DNA from: Saprospira grandis str. Lewin
GTDB lineage: Bacteria > Bacteroidota > Bacteroidia > Chitinophagales > Saprospiraceae
DNA: 64,000 nucleotides
Direction of reading: 5' to 3'
Assembly (NCBI RefSeq): GCF_000250635.1
Contig: NC_016940.1
Coordinates: 2,094,001-2,158,000, forward strand
Under the pieces are notes generated by a model. The model saw only the letters and a program-made list of their open reading frames with translations. It was not told the origin of the DNA and did not search any database. The translations under genes and the position numbers were made by a program. Within the stretch, counting starts at the first letter, position 1; each line of letters starts with the position of its first letter. Shown here in pieces: positions 49,281 through 56,516 of this stretch.

Positions 49281-50522
49281 ATGCAATGGAATGATGCGCA
49301 AGAGCGCTATGAATTGGGCCAACTTGGCCTAGAAGAACTGGTCCAAGAGTTTGGCAGCCCGCTATTTGTTTATGATAGCGCCAAAATCAAATCGCAGTAC
49401 CTCAAAATGGAGCAGGCCTTATCTGCCTGCCCTTCGGTCAAAATTAACTATGCCTGCAAGGCCCTGAGCAACCTGACGATCCTTAAACTATTGCGCAGCC
49501 TTGGCGCTGGCCTAGATGCCGTTTCTTATCAAGAAATTAAGCTGGGATTAGCGGCTGGTTTTGCCCCTGAAGATATTATTTATACCCCCAATTCGGTGGG
49601 GGCCGAGGAGCTAGAAGCGGCCCTTGCCCTAGGCGTCAAACTCAATATTGATAATATCGAAATGCTAGAGTATTTGGGCCATAAATACCCCGGCCAAGGC
49701 TTTTGTATCCGCATCAATCCGCATATTATGGCGGGCGGAAATGCAAAGATTTCGGTGGGCCATATCGATTCTAAATTTGGTATTTCTATCCACCAAATGC
49801 CCTTGGTCGAACGGATTGTGAGTAGCCTCAAACTCAATATTGAAGGGGTGCATATGCATACCGGCTCCGACATTCTCAATGTGGAGGTCTTTTCTATGGC
49901 GGCCGATATTCTCTTCAATATTGCCCGCAAATTCGATACGGTCCGCTATGTCGATTTGGGCAGTGGCTTTAAGGTGAAATACAAGGAGAGCGATATCGAA
50001 ACCGATATGCAGGAGTTTGGCCAAGAGATTTCTCAACGCTTTAATGCCCTTTGCGAGGAGTTGGGCCGAGAGCTGACACTAATGTTTGAACCCGGCAAGT
50101 ATTTGGTTAGCGAAGCGGGCTGCTTTTTGGCCCAAGCCAATGTGATCAAACAAACCATTTCGACCATTTTTGTTGGCATCGATAGCGGTTTTAACCACCT
50201 CATCCGCCCCATGTTTTACGATGCTCATCACGAGATCGTCAATGTCTCAAATCCAGCGGGCAAACCCAAGATTTATACGGTGGTGGGCTACATTTGCGAG
50301 ACCGATACTTTTGGCTATAACCGCAAACTGGCGGAGGTCCGAGAAGGCGATATCTTGGCCTTCAAAAATGCGGGGGCCTACTGCTTTTCGATGGCGTCCA
50401 ACTACAATTCTCGCTACCGCCCCGCCGAGGTTCTTTTGCATGAGGGCCAGGCCTATCTCATCCGAGAGCGAGAAACGTTTGAGGATCTGATTCGCCTGCA
50501 AGCTGATCTAGCTATTTTTTAG
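49281..50522 (+). CDS. lysA: Diaminopimelate decarboxylase
   Basis: Last step of lysine synthesis, a PLP enzyme of 413 aa. The PLP lysine is K60 in 'VKINYACKALSNL'. Also seen are 'HMHTGSDI', the glycine loop 'VDLGSGFKVKY', 'LMFEPGKYLVSEAG' (substrate-binding Glu-Pro-Gly-(K/R)) and 'ICETDTFGYNRKL', whose 'CETD' cysteine is the family active-site residue. Its TAG stop shares its last base with the first G of a repeat element. Monocistronic. Confidence 0.96.
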   Translation: MQWNDAQERYELGQLGLEELVQEFGSPLFVYDSAKIKSQYLKMEQALSACPSVKINYACKALSNLTILKLLRSLGAGLDAVSYQEIKLGLAAGFAPEDIIYTPNSVGAEELEAALALGVKLNIDNIEMLEYLGHKYPGQGFCIRINPHIMAGGNAKISVGHIDSKFGISIHQMPLVERIVSSLKLNIEGVHMHTGSDILNVEVFSMAADILFNIARKFDTVRYVDLGSGFKVKYKESDIETDMQEFGQEISQRFNALCEELGRELTLMFEPGKYLVSEAGCFLAQANVIKQTISTIFVGIDSGFNHLIRPMFYDAHHEIVNVSNPAGKPKIYTVVGYICETDTFGYNRKLAEVREGDILAFKNAGAYCFSMASNYNSRYRPAEVLLHEGQAYLIRERETFEDLIRLQADLAIF

Positions 50523-50642
50523 GGGCCCGCGGCCAGCAAGCTGGCCGCCGCTATGCTGCGCCGCTCGCAGGTCTGCTCGGCCCTGCGTCGCCTGCGGCTC
50601 CTGGGTCTGGCCCTGCGGGCCACGGCTGCGCAGCGCTGGGCC
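50522..50642 (+). repeat. GGCC cloverleaf element, copy 20 (type C, forward)
   Basis: Begins GGGGCCCGCGGCC at the last base of the lysA stop and ends GCAGCGCTGGGCC. Hairpin 1 GCGGCCAGC-AA-GCTGGCCGC, hairpin 3 TGGCCC-TGC-GGGCCA; hairpin 2 is imperfect. No separate lysA terminator is seen. Confidence 0.92.
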
Positions 50643-50686
50643 TTTTGGACCATCTTCGCCCAGTTTGTAGGGCCCTGCCGCTGGGC

Positions 50687-50723
50687 TAAAAAAAAGGGGA
50701 GTCGCTGAAGCGACTCCCCTTTC
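50687..50723 (-). terminator. Intrinsic terminator of the yqeY-cvpA-pabA-CBS operon
   Basis: AGGGGAGTCGCT / AGCGACTCCCCT 12-bp stem with a GA loop and a T9 run on the minus strand, 4 bp after the stop of the CBS gene. Confidence 0.92.
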
Positions 50724-50726
50724 CTA

Positions 50727-51392
50727 TTACATATTGAGGTAGCGCATTAGCCCCTCATAACGATCTCGAAGATCATCCAAATATTCCGATTCATAAAAAG
50801 ATTCTACCTCATAACCAAAACGCTCTAAGGTGGCCACCACATGCTTAAGGTCTTGGCGGCTTAGCTTGAGCGTGAGCTCTAAATGAGCATCTGTTGGGGC
50901 CGAAGAGATAAAGCAACTCAAAATCTTGCAGTTTTCGCCTTCAATCAAACGGGCAATTTCGGCCAAAGAATAATCGCGGGCGGGCATCCGAATGAGGAGC
51001 ATGCCTCCAGGATGCGAAATGGCCCCCGTTTCGGCAAAATGCCGCAGCAAATTCTCTAGGGTGATGAGGCCCAAATAATTTTGTTCTTGGTCCAAAACAG
51101 GCACTACCGTCAAATTGGTATCTACAATCAGTTTCATGACCTCAAAAAGGTGTTGGCCAGGCTCTACACTCTTATGCAGCAAAATGGGCTCATTTTCCAA
51201 AATGCTTTCTTCTGGCGCATTAAAGTTGAGCAACTCATCTTCGGAGAGAATGCCCAAAAGCTGTCGGTCCTCTACAATAGGGAGGTGGCGAACATGGAAG
51301 TCGCTCATCCAATTGAGGGCCTTTTCACCGCTATCGCTAGCCCGTAGGGGCGGAACGGCATAAGAAATCAAATTGGCTGCAAGCATAAGCAT
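50727..51392 (-). CDS. CBS-domain protein (AcuB-like), with C-terminal ACT-like region
   Basis: A 221-aa cytosolic protein. Two CBS motifs cover about residues 5-125 ('HVRHLPIVEDRQLLGILSED', 'LTVVPVLDQEQNYLGLITLE'), which usually bind adenylates. The C-terminal part ('GGMLLIRMPARDYSLAEIAR', 'ILSCFISSAPTDAHLELTLK') has ACT-like strand order. Such proteins often act as small-molecule sensors; the partner is unknown. Last gene of the operon, 1 bp after pabA. Confidence 0.85.
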   Translation of the reverse strand: MLMLAANLISYAVPPLRASDSGEKALNWMSDFHVRHLPIVEDRQLLGILSEDELLNFNAPEESILENEPILLHKSVEPGQHLFEVMKLIVDTNLTVVPVLDQEQNYLGLITLENLLRHFAETGAISHPGGMLLIRMPARDYSLAEIARLIEGENCKILSCFISSAPTDAHLELTLKLSRQDLKHVVATLERFGYEVESFYESEYLDDLRDRYEGLMRYLNM

Positions 51393-51393
51393 A

Positions 51394-51975
51394 TTATTTT
51401 ATGAGGGCCAAACTGTGGAGCCAGTTGGCCAAAAGTGAGAGCCCTTCAGGGCTCAGAATGGATTCGGGATGAAATTGTACTCCCCAAACTGGGGCCAATT
51501 TATCCCTAAGGGCCATAATTTCGCCTTGGGGACCAAAGGCCGTCGCTTCTAGGCGGCTAGGCAAATCGTCTAAAATGAGCGAATGGTAGCGCATGACTTG
51601 CATGGGCTGCGCCAAACCCTCAAAGAGGTCCTTGGCCTGATGTTGAATCAGAGAGGTTTTGCCGTGCATGGGCTGCGCTGCCCGATGAAGAACCGCTCCC
51701 CATTTTAGGCCAATGGCCTGATGGCCCAAACAGATGCCCAGGCTGGGCAGGCCCAACTCATAGGCGAGATCTAGGGCGGCCATGAGCTGCCCCGCCTTTT
51801 CGGGCCGTTCTGGACCAGGAGAGAGCAAGAGCCCGTCCCAGCCTCCTTGGGCCAATTGCGAGAGCAAATCTGCCGCATCATTTCGAATGACGACTACCTT
51901 ACAATCTAAACGTAAGAAATAATCATAAAGATTAAAGGTAAAGGAATCATAATTATCTATTAGCAATAAACGCAT
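51394..51975 (-). CDS. pabA: Anthranilate/aminodeoxychorismate synthase, glutamine amidotransferase subunit
   Basis: Class I glutaminase supplying ammonia for tryptophan or folate synthesis, 193 aa. Catalytic C82 ('LGICLGHQAIGL'), H169 and E171 ('VQFHPESILSPEG') are intact, as is 'LLSPGPERPEKAG'. No synthase partner (trpE or pabB) is adjacent, so amphibolic use is likely and the choice of pabA over trpG is tentative. Third gene of the yqeY-cvpA-pabA-CBS operon. Confidence 0.9.
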   Translation of the reverse strand: MRLLLIDNYDSFTFNLYDYFLRLDCKVVVIRNDAADLLSQLAQGGWDGLLLSPGPERPEKAGQLMAALDLAYELGLPSLGICLGHQAIGLKWGAVLHRAAQPMHGKTSLIQHQAKDLFEGLAQPMQVMRYHSLILDDLPSRLEATAFGPQGEIMALRDKLAPVWGVQFHPESILSPEGLSLLANWLHSLALIK

Positions 51976-51984
51976 AGCCGTTGT

Positions 51985-52653
51985 CTAGTCTTCTTCTGTA
52001 CTTAAGTCTGTACTATCTGCGGTTGGGGGAGGAGGGGGCGGCGCCTTTTTAAGGCTGTCTAAACTATAATCTTCCTCCATAAATAAATCATCTAGCCGAG
52101 GGCCTTCTTCTTTGTAGGCTCCTCCTTCTCGCAGCTGGTCCAATGACTTTTTCATGTATTTGGTAAAGCTGCCCACATAGGGCGCAATTCGTTCTAGAAC
52201 GGCGGTGCCCACATTGGGTATTTTTTGTACATAGGGATAGAAAAAAGAACTATGTTCTAGTTTTTCGGGAGTTAGTACATGCGCTTGGCTAAAAAAGGTG
52301 ACCAAAACCGAAAACAAAAAGCTAAACATGCCCGACATCATAAAGCCGCCAATAGCGCGGGTAAACTGATTGACCCTTTTGCTGGTTACGTTTTTATCAA
52401 AGAGCAAGAAAATAATTCGAGCAATGGCCATAATGCCAAAAACAGAGACCAAAAAGGCCACAAAGGGCAAAAAGGCGGAGTCGATCTCGATGGTCAGGCT
52501 AATCAAGTCGCTCAAGGCGGGGGTAATATACATAGATACGCCTAGGGCCAAAATTAAGGAGATGATAAAAACCACCACTTTAATTAGGCCATAGGCGTAG
52601 CCAAAGTAAAAGCCATAGGCTACCATGATAATAAAAACGATATCAACGCCCAT
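51985..52653 (-). CDS. CvpA-family inner-membrane protein
   Basis: A 222-aa membrane protein with four hydrophobic helices in the first 145 residues, starting 'GVDIVFIIMVAYGFYFGYAY' and containing 'VNQFTRAIGGFMMSGMFSFL', the CvpA pattern. The C-terminal part is soluble, proline-rich and acidic ('APPPPPPTADSTDLSTEED'). The family is linked to colicin V production and envelope homeostasis. It lies 10 bp after yqeY and 9 bp before pabA, so it is in the operon. Confidence 0.9.
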   Translation of the reverse strand: MGVDIVFIIMVAYGFYFGYAYGLIKVVVFIISLILALGVSMYITPALSDLISLTIEIDSAFLPFVAFLVSVFGIMAIARIIFLLFDKNVTSKRVNQFTRAIGGFMMSGMFSFLFSVLVTFFSQAHVLTPEKLEHSSFFYPYVQKIPNVGTAVLERIAPYVGSFTKYMKKSLDQLREGGAYKEEGPRLDDLFMEEDYSLDSLKKAPPPPPPTADSTDLSTEED

Positions 52654-52663
52654 GCTTTTTTAT

Positions 52664-53110
52664 TTATCCGAGTAGTTGCTTAACGGTAGCCGAAATGCTT
52701 TTGCCGTCGGCTTTGCCCAACAATTTTTTGCTGGCCATGCCCATTACTCGGCCCATATCTTTCATGCTGCTTGCGCCAGCTTCTTCAATGATGGCCTTAA
52801 TTTCAGCCACCAAAGCTTCGCCTTCTAGTTGAGCGGGCAAAAACTCTTTGATGATGGCGATTTCCTCTGCTTCTACTTGGGCCAATTCTTCGCGGCCTTG
52901 TTCTTGATAAGTAGTGAGCGAGTCTTCTCTTTGCTTTACCATGGTTTGTAGCATCTTGAGCTCGCGCTCTTCGGTAATTTCGGCACCTGTGCCGTCAGTT
53001 TGCATCAGGAGAAGTTGGGCCTTAATGGCGCGGATGGTCCGTTTGCGGGCCTCATCTTTGTTCTTCATGGCCGTTTTTAGGCCCTCTTTGATGCGTTCAC
53101 TCAGTGACAT
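52664..53110 (-). CDS. yqeY: GatB/YqeY-domain protein
   Basis: A 148-aa YqeY-like protein, related to the tail domain of the GatB amidotransferase subunit. It has 'IKEGLKTAMKNKDEARKRTI', 'MVKQREDSLTTYQEQGREEL' and the C-terminal 'SMKDMGRVMGMASKKLLGKA', then 'DGKSISATVKQLL', all diagnostic. Role probably in tRNA-dependent amidation or translation, not established. First gene of a four-gene operon. Confidence 0.92.
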   Translation of the reverse strand: MSLSERIKEGLKTAMKNKDEARKRTIRAIKAQLLLMQTDGTGAEITEERELKMLQTMVKQREDSLTTYQEQGREELAQVEAEEIAIIKEFLPAQLEGEALVAEIKAIIEEAGASSMKDMGRVMGMASKKLLGKADGKSISATVKQLLG

Positions 53111-53280
53111 AAATTTATTTTTTGCAGATTAAAAATTACTTGGGCTAACTAGCTAAAGCGCTGAATAGTTCAAGCCTTCAGCAAAGTTCGGCTAAACTAG
53201 CCCAACAAACTAATAGATTTCTGCTTAAATTTGTAATAGTTCTTCTATGGATTTTGGGGAAGTAGACGCTCGGTCCGAAT

Positions 53281-53392
53281 GGCCTAGCGATGTGCAGCAG
53301 TGGCCCGCAGGGCCAGACCGAGGCCGAAGGCCGAAGGGCCGAGCAGACCTGCGAGCTGCGAAACGTAGCGCCTGCCGTAGGCAGGAGGCCCC
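53281..53392 (-). repeat. GGCC cloverleaf element, copy 21 (type A, reverse)
   Basis: A compact 112-bp copy: begins GGCCTAGCGATGTGC and ends GGAGGCCCC. Hairpin 1 CCTGCC-TAC-GGCAGG, hairpin 2 CGGCC-TTC-GGCCG, hairpin 3 TGGCCC-TGC-GGGCCA. Its CCCC end is 25 bp before the thioredoxin-like start codon. Confidence 0.92.
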
Positions 53393-53417
53393 AAAAAATA
53401 AAAAATAATCAAATCGT

Positions 53418-54524
53418 ATGTACAGACTAGTTTCCACCTTTGTTTGTTTGGCTGTTTTGTTTTTGCAGCAATCGGCTTTTGGGCAAATTGAGTTTTTTCA
53501 TGGCAGCTTTGCCGAGGCCCGAGAGTTGGCCAAAAAAGAGCATAAAATCATTTTTTTGGATGCCTATGCCAGCTGGTGCGGCCCTTGTAAGCGGATGGCC
53601 AAAACGGTTTTTTCGCAGGCAGAAGCGGGCGATTTTTACAATAAGCATTTTGTCAATTTGAAGATTGACATGGAGAAAGGGGAGGGGCCTGCTTTGGCCA
53701 GAAAGTACCAGGTTTCGGCTTATCCGACCTTGCTTTTTATTGATGCAGAAGGCGAGTTGGTGCATTATCAAAGAGGGGGTTTGCCGATTGATCGTTTTTT
53801 GCAGTTGGGCCAAACGGCCTTATCAAAAATTGACCATAGTGAGGAGTTTGTGGCTCGTTATGAGGAGGGCGATCGCAGTCCAGAACTGCTGCGGGCCTAT
53901 GCTTATGCCCTTTTGATGGGGGGCAAGCCGAGCCTTAAAATTGCCAATGAATATATTCGGACGCAGGAGGATTGGACGACAAAAGAGAACCTAGATTTCC
54001 TCTTTGATTTTGCCTTAGAAGCGGATTGTACGGCCTTTGAACTCTTGTTGGAGCAGCAGCAAAAGGCCAGGGCAGAAAAAGGGGAGCAGGTCTTTTTAGA
54101 TCAGTTGTTAGTGGCTGCCCGGGCAACGGCCAAAAAGGCCCAAGAATTTCAGGCTCCGGCCCTAATTAAGGAGGCCAGCAAAAAGCTAAAAAAGGCCGAT
54201 GCCAAGCTGGCTAAATCCTTTGAGGCCCAGGCTTGGGTAGATTATTATATTGCCCTAAAAGATTGGCCCAATGCGCTAAAGTATAGCAAAAAACAGCTCA
54301 AAAAATATGGCGATGCTCAAATGCAGCATAAGTATGCCCGCATTTTTGGAGAGGCGCAACTGCAAGAAAAATACTATAAGGAGGCTTTAAAATGGGCCAA
54401 ATCGGCCTTTGAGGCCAAGCCTTCGCAGGAGTATGGTCAAACCTATTTGTATTTGTTGCGCAAACTAAAGCAAGAAGAAGCGGCCAAAAAATTGGTTAAA
54501 GAGCTGCATGAAATTGGGCATTAA
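53418..54524 (+). CDS. Exported thioredoxin-fold protein with C-terminal helical repeats
   Basis: A 368-aa protein with a signal peptide (to about residue 22, 'SAFGQ'). The thioredoxin domain (about 24-140) has active site C54-G-P-C57 in 'YASWCGPCKRMAKTVF' and the cis-Pro in 'VSAYPTLLFID'. The rest is helical and TPR-like ('ALKDWPNALKYSKKQLKKYG', 'YYKEALKWAKSAFEAKP'). Probably a periplasmic disulfide reductase or chaperone-like protein. A secreted-protein gene follows in the same direction. Confidence 0.9.
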   Translation: MYRLVSTFVCLAVLFLQQSAFGQIEFFHGSFAEARELAKKEHKIIFLDAYASWCGPCKRMAKTVFSQAEAGDFYNKHFVNLKIDMEKGEGPALARKYQVSAYPTLLFIDAEGELVHYQRGGLPIDRFLQLGQTALSKIDHSEEFVARYEEGDRSPELLRAYAYALLMGGKPSLKIANEYIRTQEDWTTKENLDFLFDFALEADCTAFELLLEQQQKARAEKGEQVFLDQLLVAARATAKKAQEFQAPALIKEASKKLKKADAKLAKSFEAQAWVDYYIALKDWPNALKYSKKQLKKYGDAQMQHKYARIFGEAQLQEKYYKEALKWAKSAFEAKPSQEYGQTYLYLLRKLKQEEAAKKLVKELHEIGH

Positions 54525-54547
54525 GGGGCTGGGAAATTGTTAAAAAA

Positions 54548-54561
54548 CCCCCTTTTGGGGG
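54548..54561. other. Small hairpin CCCCC-TTTT-GGGGG after the thioredoxin gene
   Basis: A 5-bp GC stem with a T4 loop preceded by A6. On the minus strand it would have a T6 tail; on the plus strand it lacks one, so it is not a clear terminator for the thioredoxin gene. Confidence 0.4.
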
Positions 54562-54631
54562 ATAGGAGTTGAATTGGAACAATAGTTGGCTTATGTTCGC
54601 TGTTCTGAAGCAAGAACATAAAAAAAGAATA

Positions 54632-55090
54632 ATGAAACAATTTCTCCCCCTCAGTTTGCTACTGAGCCTAGTTTTTATGGGCCAACAGCTTTTTGCCCAA
54701 GATGTTAGTGGCATGCACTTTCAGTCTTTTCGTCCTTCTATGGCCTGCGAAATTCTCAATTTGGAGCTGCCAGCAGGAGCCAAGATCTCGGTAAAATATG
54801 CCCAAGGCACTCGTTTGCGTGTTGATCAAGTGATTACTTTAGGCGATGGCGGCAGCCTTCGTGTGCTAGAGTTTTTGATCAAAAAAGGGCGCTATGAGCT
54901 TGTTGGTGAAGAGCAGACGCAAGAGCAGGTTTTTTTGGTCAAAATGGCTAAAGAACCCAGCGATTTGGTACTGGCCAAAAAGAGCTGTAGCGAAAAATAC
55001 AGCTATCAAATAACCCTTCCCCCGCACATCAAGTATGTGCAATATAATGGAGCGCAGCTAGACCTAGAGCTTTCGGCTGCTAAGCAGTAG
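54632..55090 (+). CDS. Small secreted protein, unknown function
   Basis: A 152-aa protein with a signal peptide from the ATG at 54632 ('MKQFLPLSLLLSLVFMGQQL', cleaved after LFAQ). The upstream in-frame start at 54569 is rejected since it places 21 residues before the signal. The mature part is beta-rich ('NLELPAGAKISVKYAQGTRL', 'RVLEFLIKKGRYELVG') and resembles the adhesin-like DUF4097 type strand rhythm, without a firm match. Two cysteines (about 54 and 127) could pair. Possibly cotranscribed with the thioredoxin gene. Confidence 0.7.
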   Translation: MKQFLPLSLLLSLVFMGQQLFAQDVSGMHFQSFRPSMACEILNLELPAGAKISVKYAQGTRLRVDQVITLGDGGSLRVLEFLIKKGRYELVGEEQTQEQVFLVKMAKEPSDLVLAKKSCSEKYSYQITLPPHIKYVQYNGAQLDLELSAAKQ

Positions 55091-55120
55091 CGCCTCCAAA
55101 CTTTCCTAACTTTGCTAACG

Positions 55121-55154
55121 GCTGTTTCTCTTTTTTAGAGAGGCAGCTTTTTTT
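55121..55154 (+). terminator. Intrinsic terminator after the small secreted protein gene
   Basis: GCTGTTTCTCT / AGAGAGGCAGC stem (one bulge) with T5 loop, then T7. It ends 10 bp before the next start codon. Confidence 0.85.
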
Positions 55155-55164
55155 ATTTTTGGGG

Positions 55165-56241
55165 ATGAAGAACAGAATACCTAGAAAACATGTCTATTGT
55201 TTTTTGCCCTACAACCTTTCCTGCCCTAGCGCTCGCTATCGGGCCTACTTTCCTTTGCGCAATTTGGCCAAATCGGGCCAGATTACGGTAGATTTTATAC
55301 AGCCCTCTGCTCGTTGGCAAAAGCGCTTTAGATTTCTGTGGATTTACAGCCAATTGTTATTTTGGCCCAAGAAAAATAGTCGGATTTTCATTCAGAAGGT
55401 CTGCTCTACCCGTTACTATGGCTACCTGCTTCGCTTTTTGGTTTTTTGTCGTCCCAATATTAGTTTTTTTGATTTGGACGATGCTGAGAACTACCGACAG
55501 CCTAGTCAAAATATGCACTTTTTTTTGCGTAAGGCCAAAGCCTGTAGCCTAGGGAGCCAAGCCCTTAAAGAGTATGCGCAAGCCTTTAATTCCAATTGCC
55601 GCATTCATACTTCTGCTGTGCCTCGGCAGCAAGAACAAACTGGGCCCAAACATCAGCCTTTGCGTTTGATTTGGTTGGGTGATTTTGGCGATGGACGCAA
55701 AAAGTCAAAGCTGTTTTCGCATAAAACAAATGTTTATAGCTTGCTTTTTCCAGCCCTCAAAAAACTCCAATTTCCAGTAGAGTTACATCTTTTGGGCATA
55801 AAGAAAAAGAGCGACATTCCCGAAATTCAAGCGTATTTTGCCCCATCTCCTCATATTCAATTAGTGATTCCTCAACATTTAAATTGGGTAGAAGATGACT
55901 GGGTTTATCCCTACCTAGCCAAGATGGATCTGGGCCTGGCTCCTCTAGTTGATCATCCTTTCAATCAGGCCAAATCTGCCTTTAAAGCAAAGCAATACCT
56001 TTCGGTGGGCTTGCCTGTTTTAGCTAGCGATATTGGCGAAAATAGCCGCTTTGTTCAGCATGGACGAAATGGCTTTCTTTTTCGGACGGAGGCCGACTTA
56101 CTCCAACAATTGAATTTTTTTCAAGCCATAGACACTCAGCAACTCAAGGGCTTTCAATTGGCCGCCAAAGCAACTGCTGAGCAGTTTAGTATGGCCAATT
56201 ATGAGCAGCAGCTGCTACAACTGTTGTTTGAGGAGGATTAG
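55165..56241 (+). CDS. Glycosyltransferase (GT4-like)
   Basis: A 358-aa cytosolic glycosyltransferase. The N-terminal 'FLPYNLSCPSARYRAYFPLR' is the acceptor-domain type start seen in several Bacteroidota GTs. The C-terminal half is GT4-like: 'LRLIWLGDFGDGRKK', 'VELHLLGI', 'MDLGLAPLVDHPFNQAKSAF', then 'KAKQYLSVGLPVLASDIGEN' with the donor-binding Glu-x7-Glu-like region altered. ATG at 55165 preferred over TTG 6 bp upstream. The TAG stop shares its last base with the first G of a repeat element. Confidence 0.85.
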   Translation: MKNRIPRKHVYCFLPYNLSCPSARYRAYFPLRNLAKSGQITVDFIQPSARWQKRFRFLWIYSQLLFWPKKNSRIFIQKVCSTRYYGYLLRFLVFCRPNISFFDLDDAENYRQPSQNMHFFLRKAKACSLGSQALKEYAQAFNSNCRIHTSAVPRQQEQTGPKHQPLRLIWLGDFGDGRKKSKLFSHKTNVYSLLFPALKKLQFPVELHLLGIKKKSDIPEIQAYFAPSPHIQLVIPQHLNWVEDDWVYPYLAKMDLGLAPLVDHPFNQAKSAFKAKQYLSVGLPVLASDIGENSRFVQHGRNGFLFRTEADLLQQLNFFQAIDTQQLKGFQLAAKATAEQFSMANYEQQLLQLLFEED

Positions 56242-56367
56242 GGGCTGCCCCTTCGGCCCTCTGGGCCTGCGGGTCGGGCTGTGCCGCAGCTCGCAAGTCT
56301 GCTCGGCCCTGCAGCGCTAAAGCGCTTTGGTCTGGCCCTGCGGGCCACTGCTATCCATCCCTCAGCC
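56241..56367 (+). repeat. GGCC cloverleaf element, copy 22 (type B, forward)
   Basis: Begins GGGGCTGCCCC on the last base of the glycosyltransferase stop codon and ends CATCCCTCAGCC. Hairpin 2 AGCGCT-AA-AGCGCT, hairpin 3 TGGCCC-TGC-GGGCCA. Further hairpins (AGGCGC/GCGCCT, GGCGGC/GCCGCC) run on to about 56402. Confidence 0.92.
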
Positions 56368-56516
56368 GAGGCGCTGCGCGCCTTGGCGGCGGCTGCGCCG
56401 CCTTCTTGGACCAAAAAAAGAGCGGCCTAGCTTAGTTTTAAAGAGGAAAGTAAACATCTTAAAAAAAAAACCCTATTTTATCAATTACTCTCTAGTAATA
56501 GATTTGAATCCTCCCT

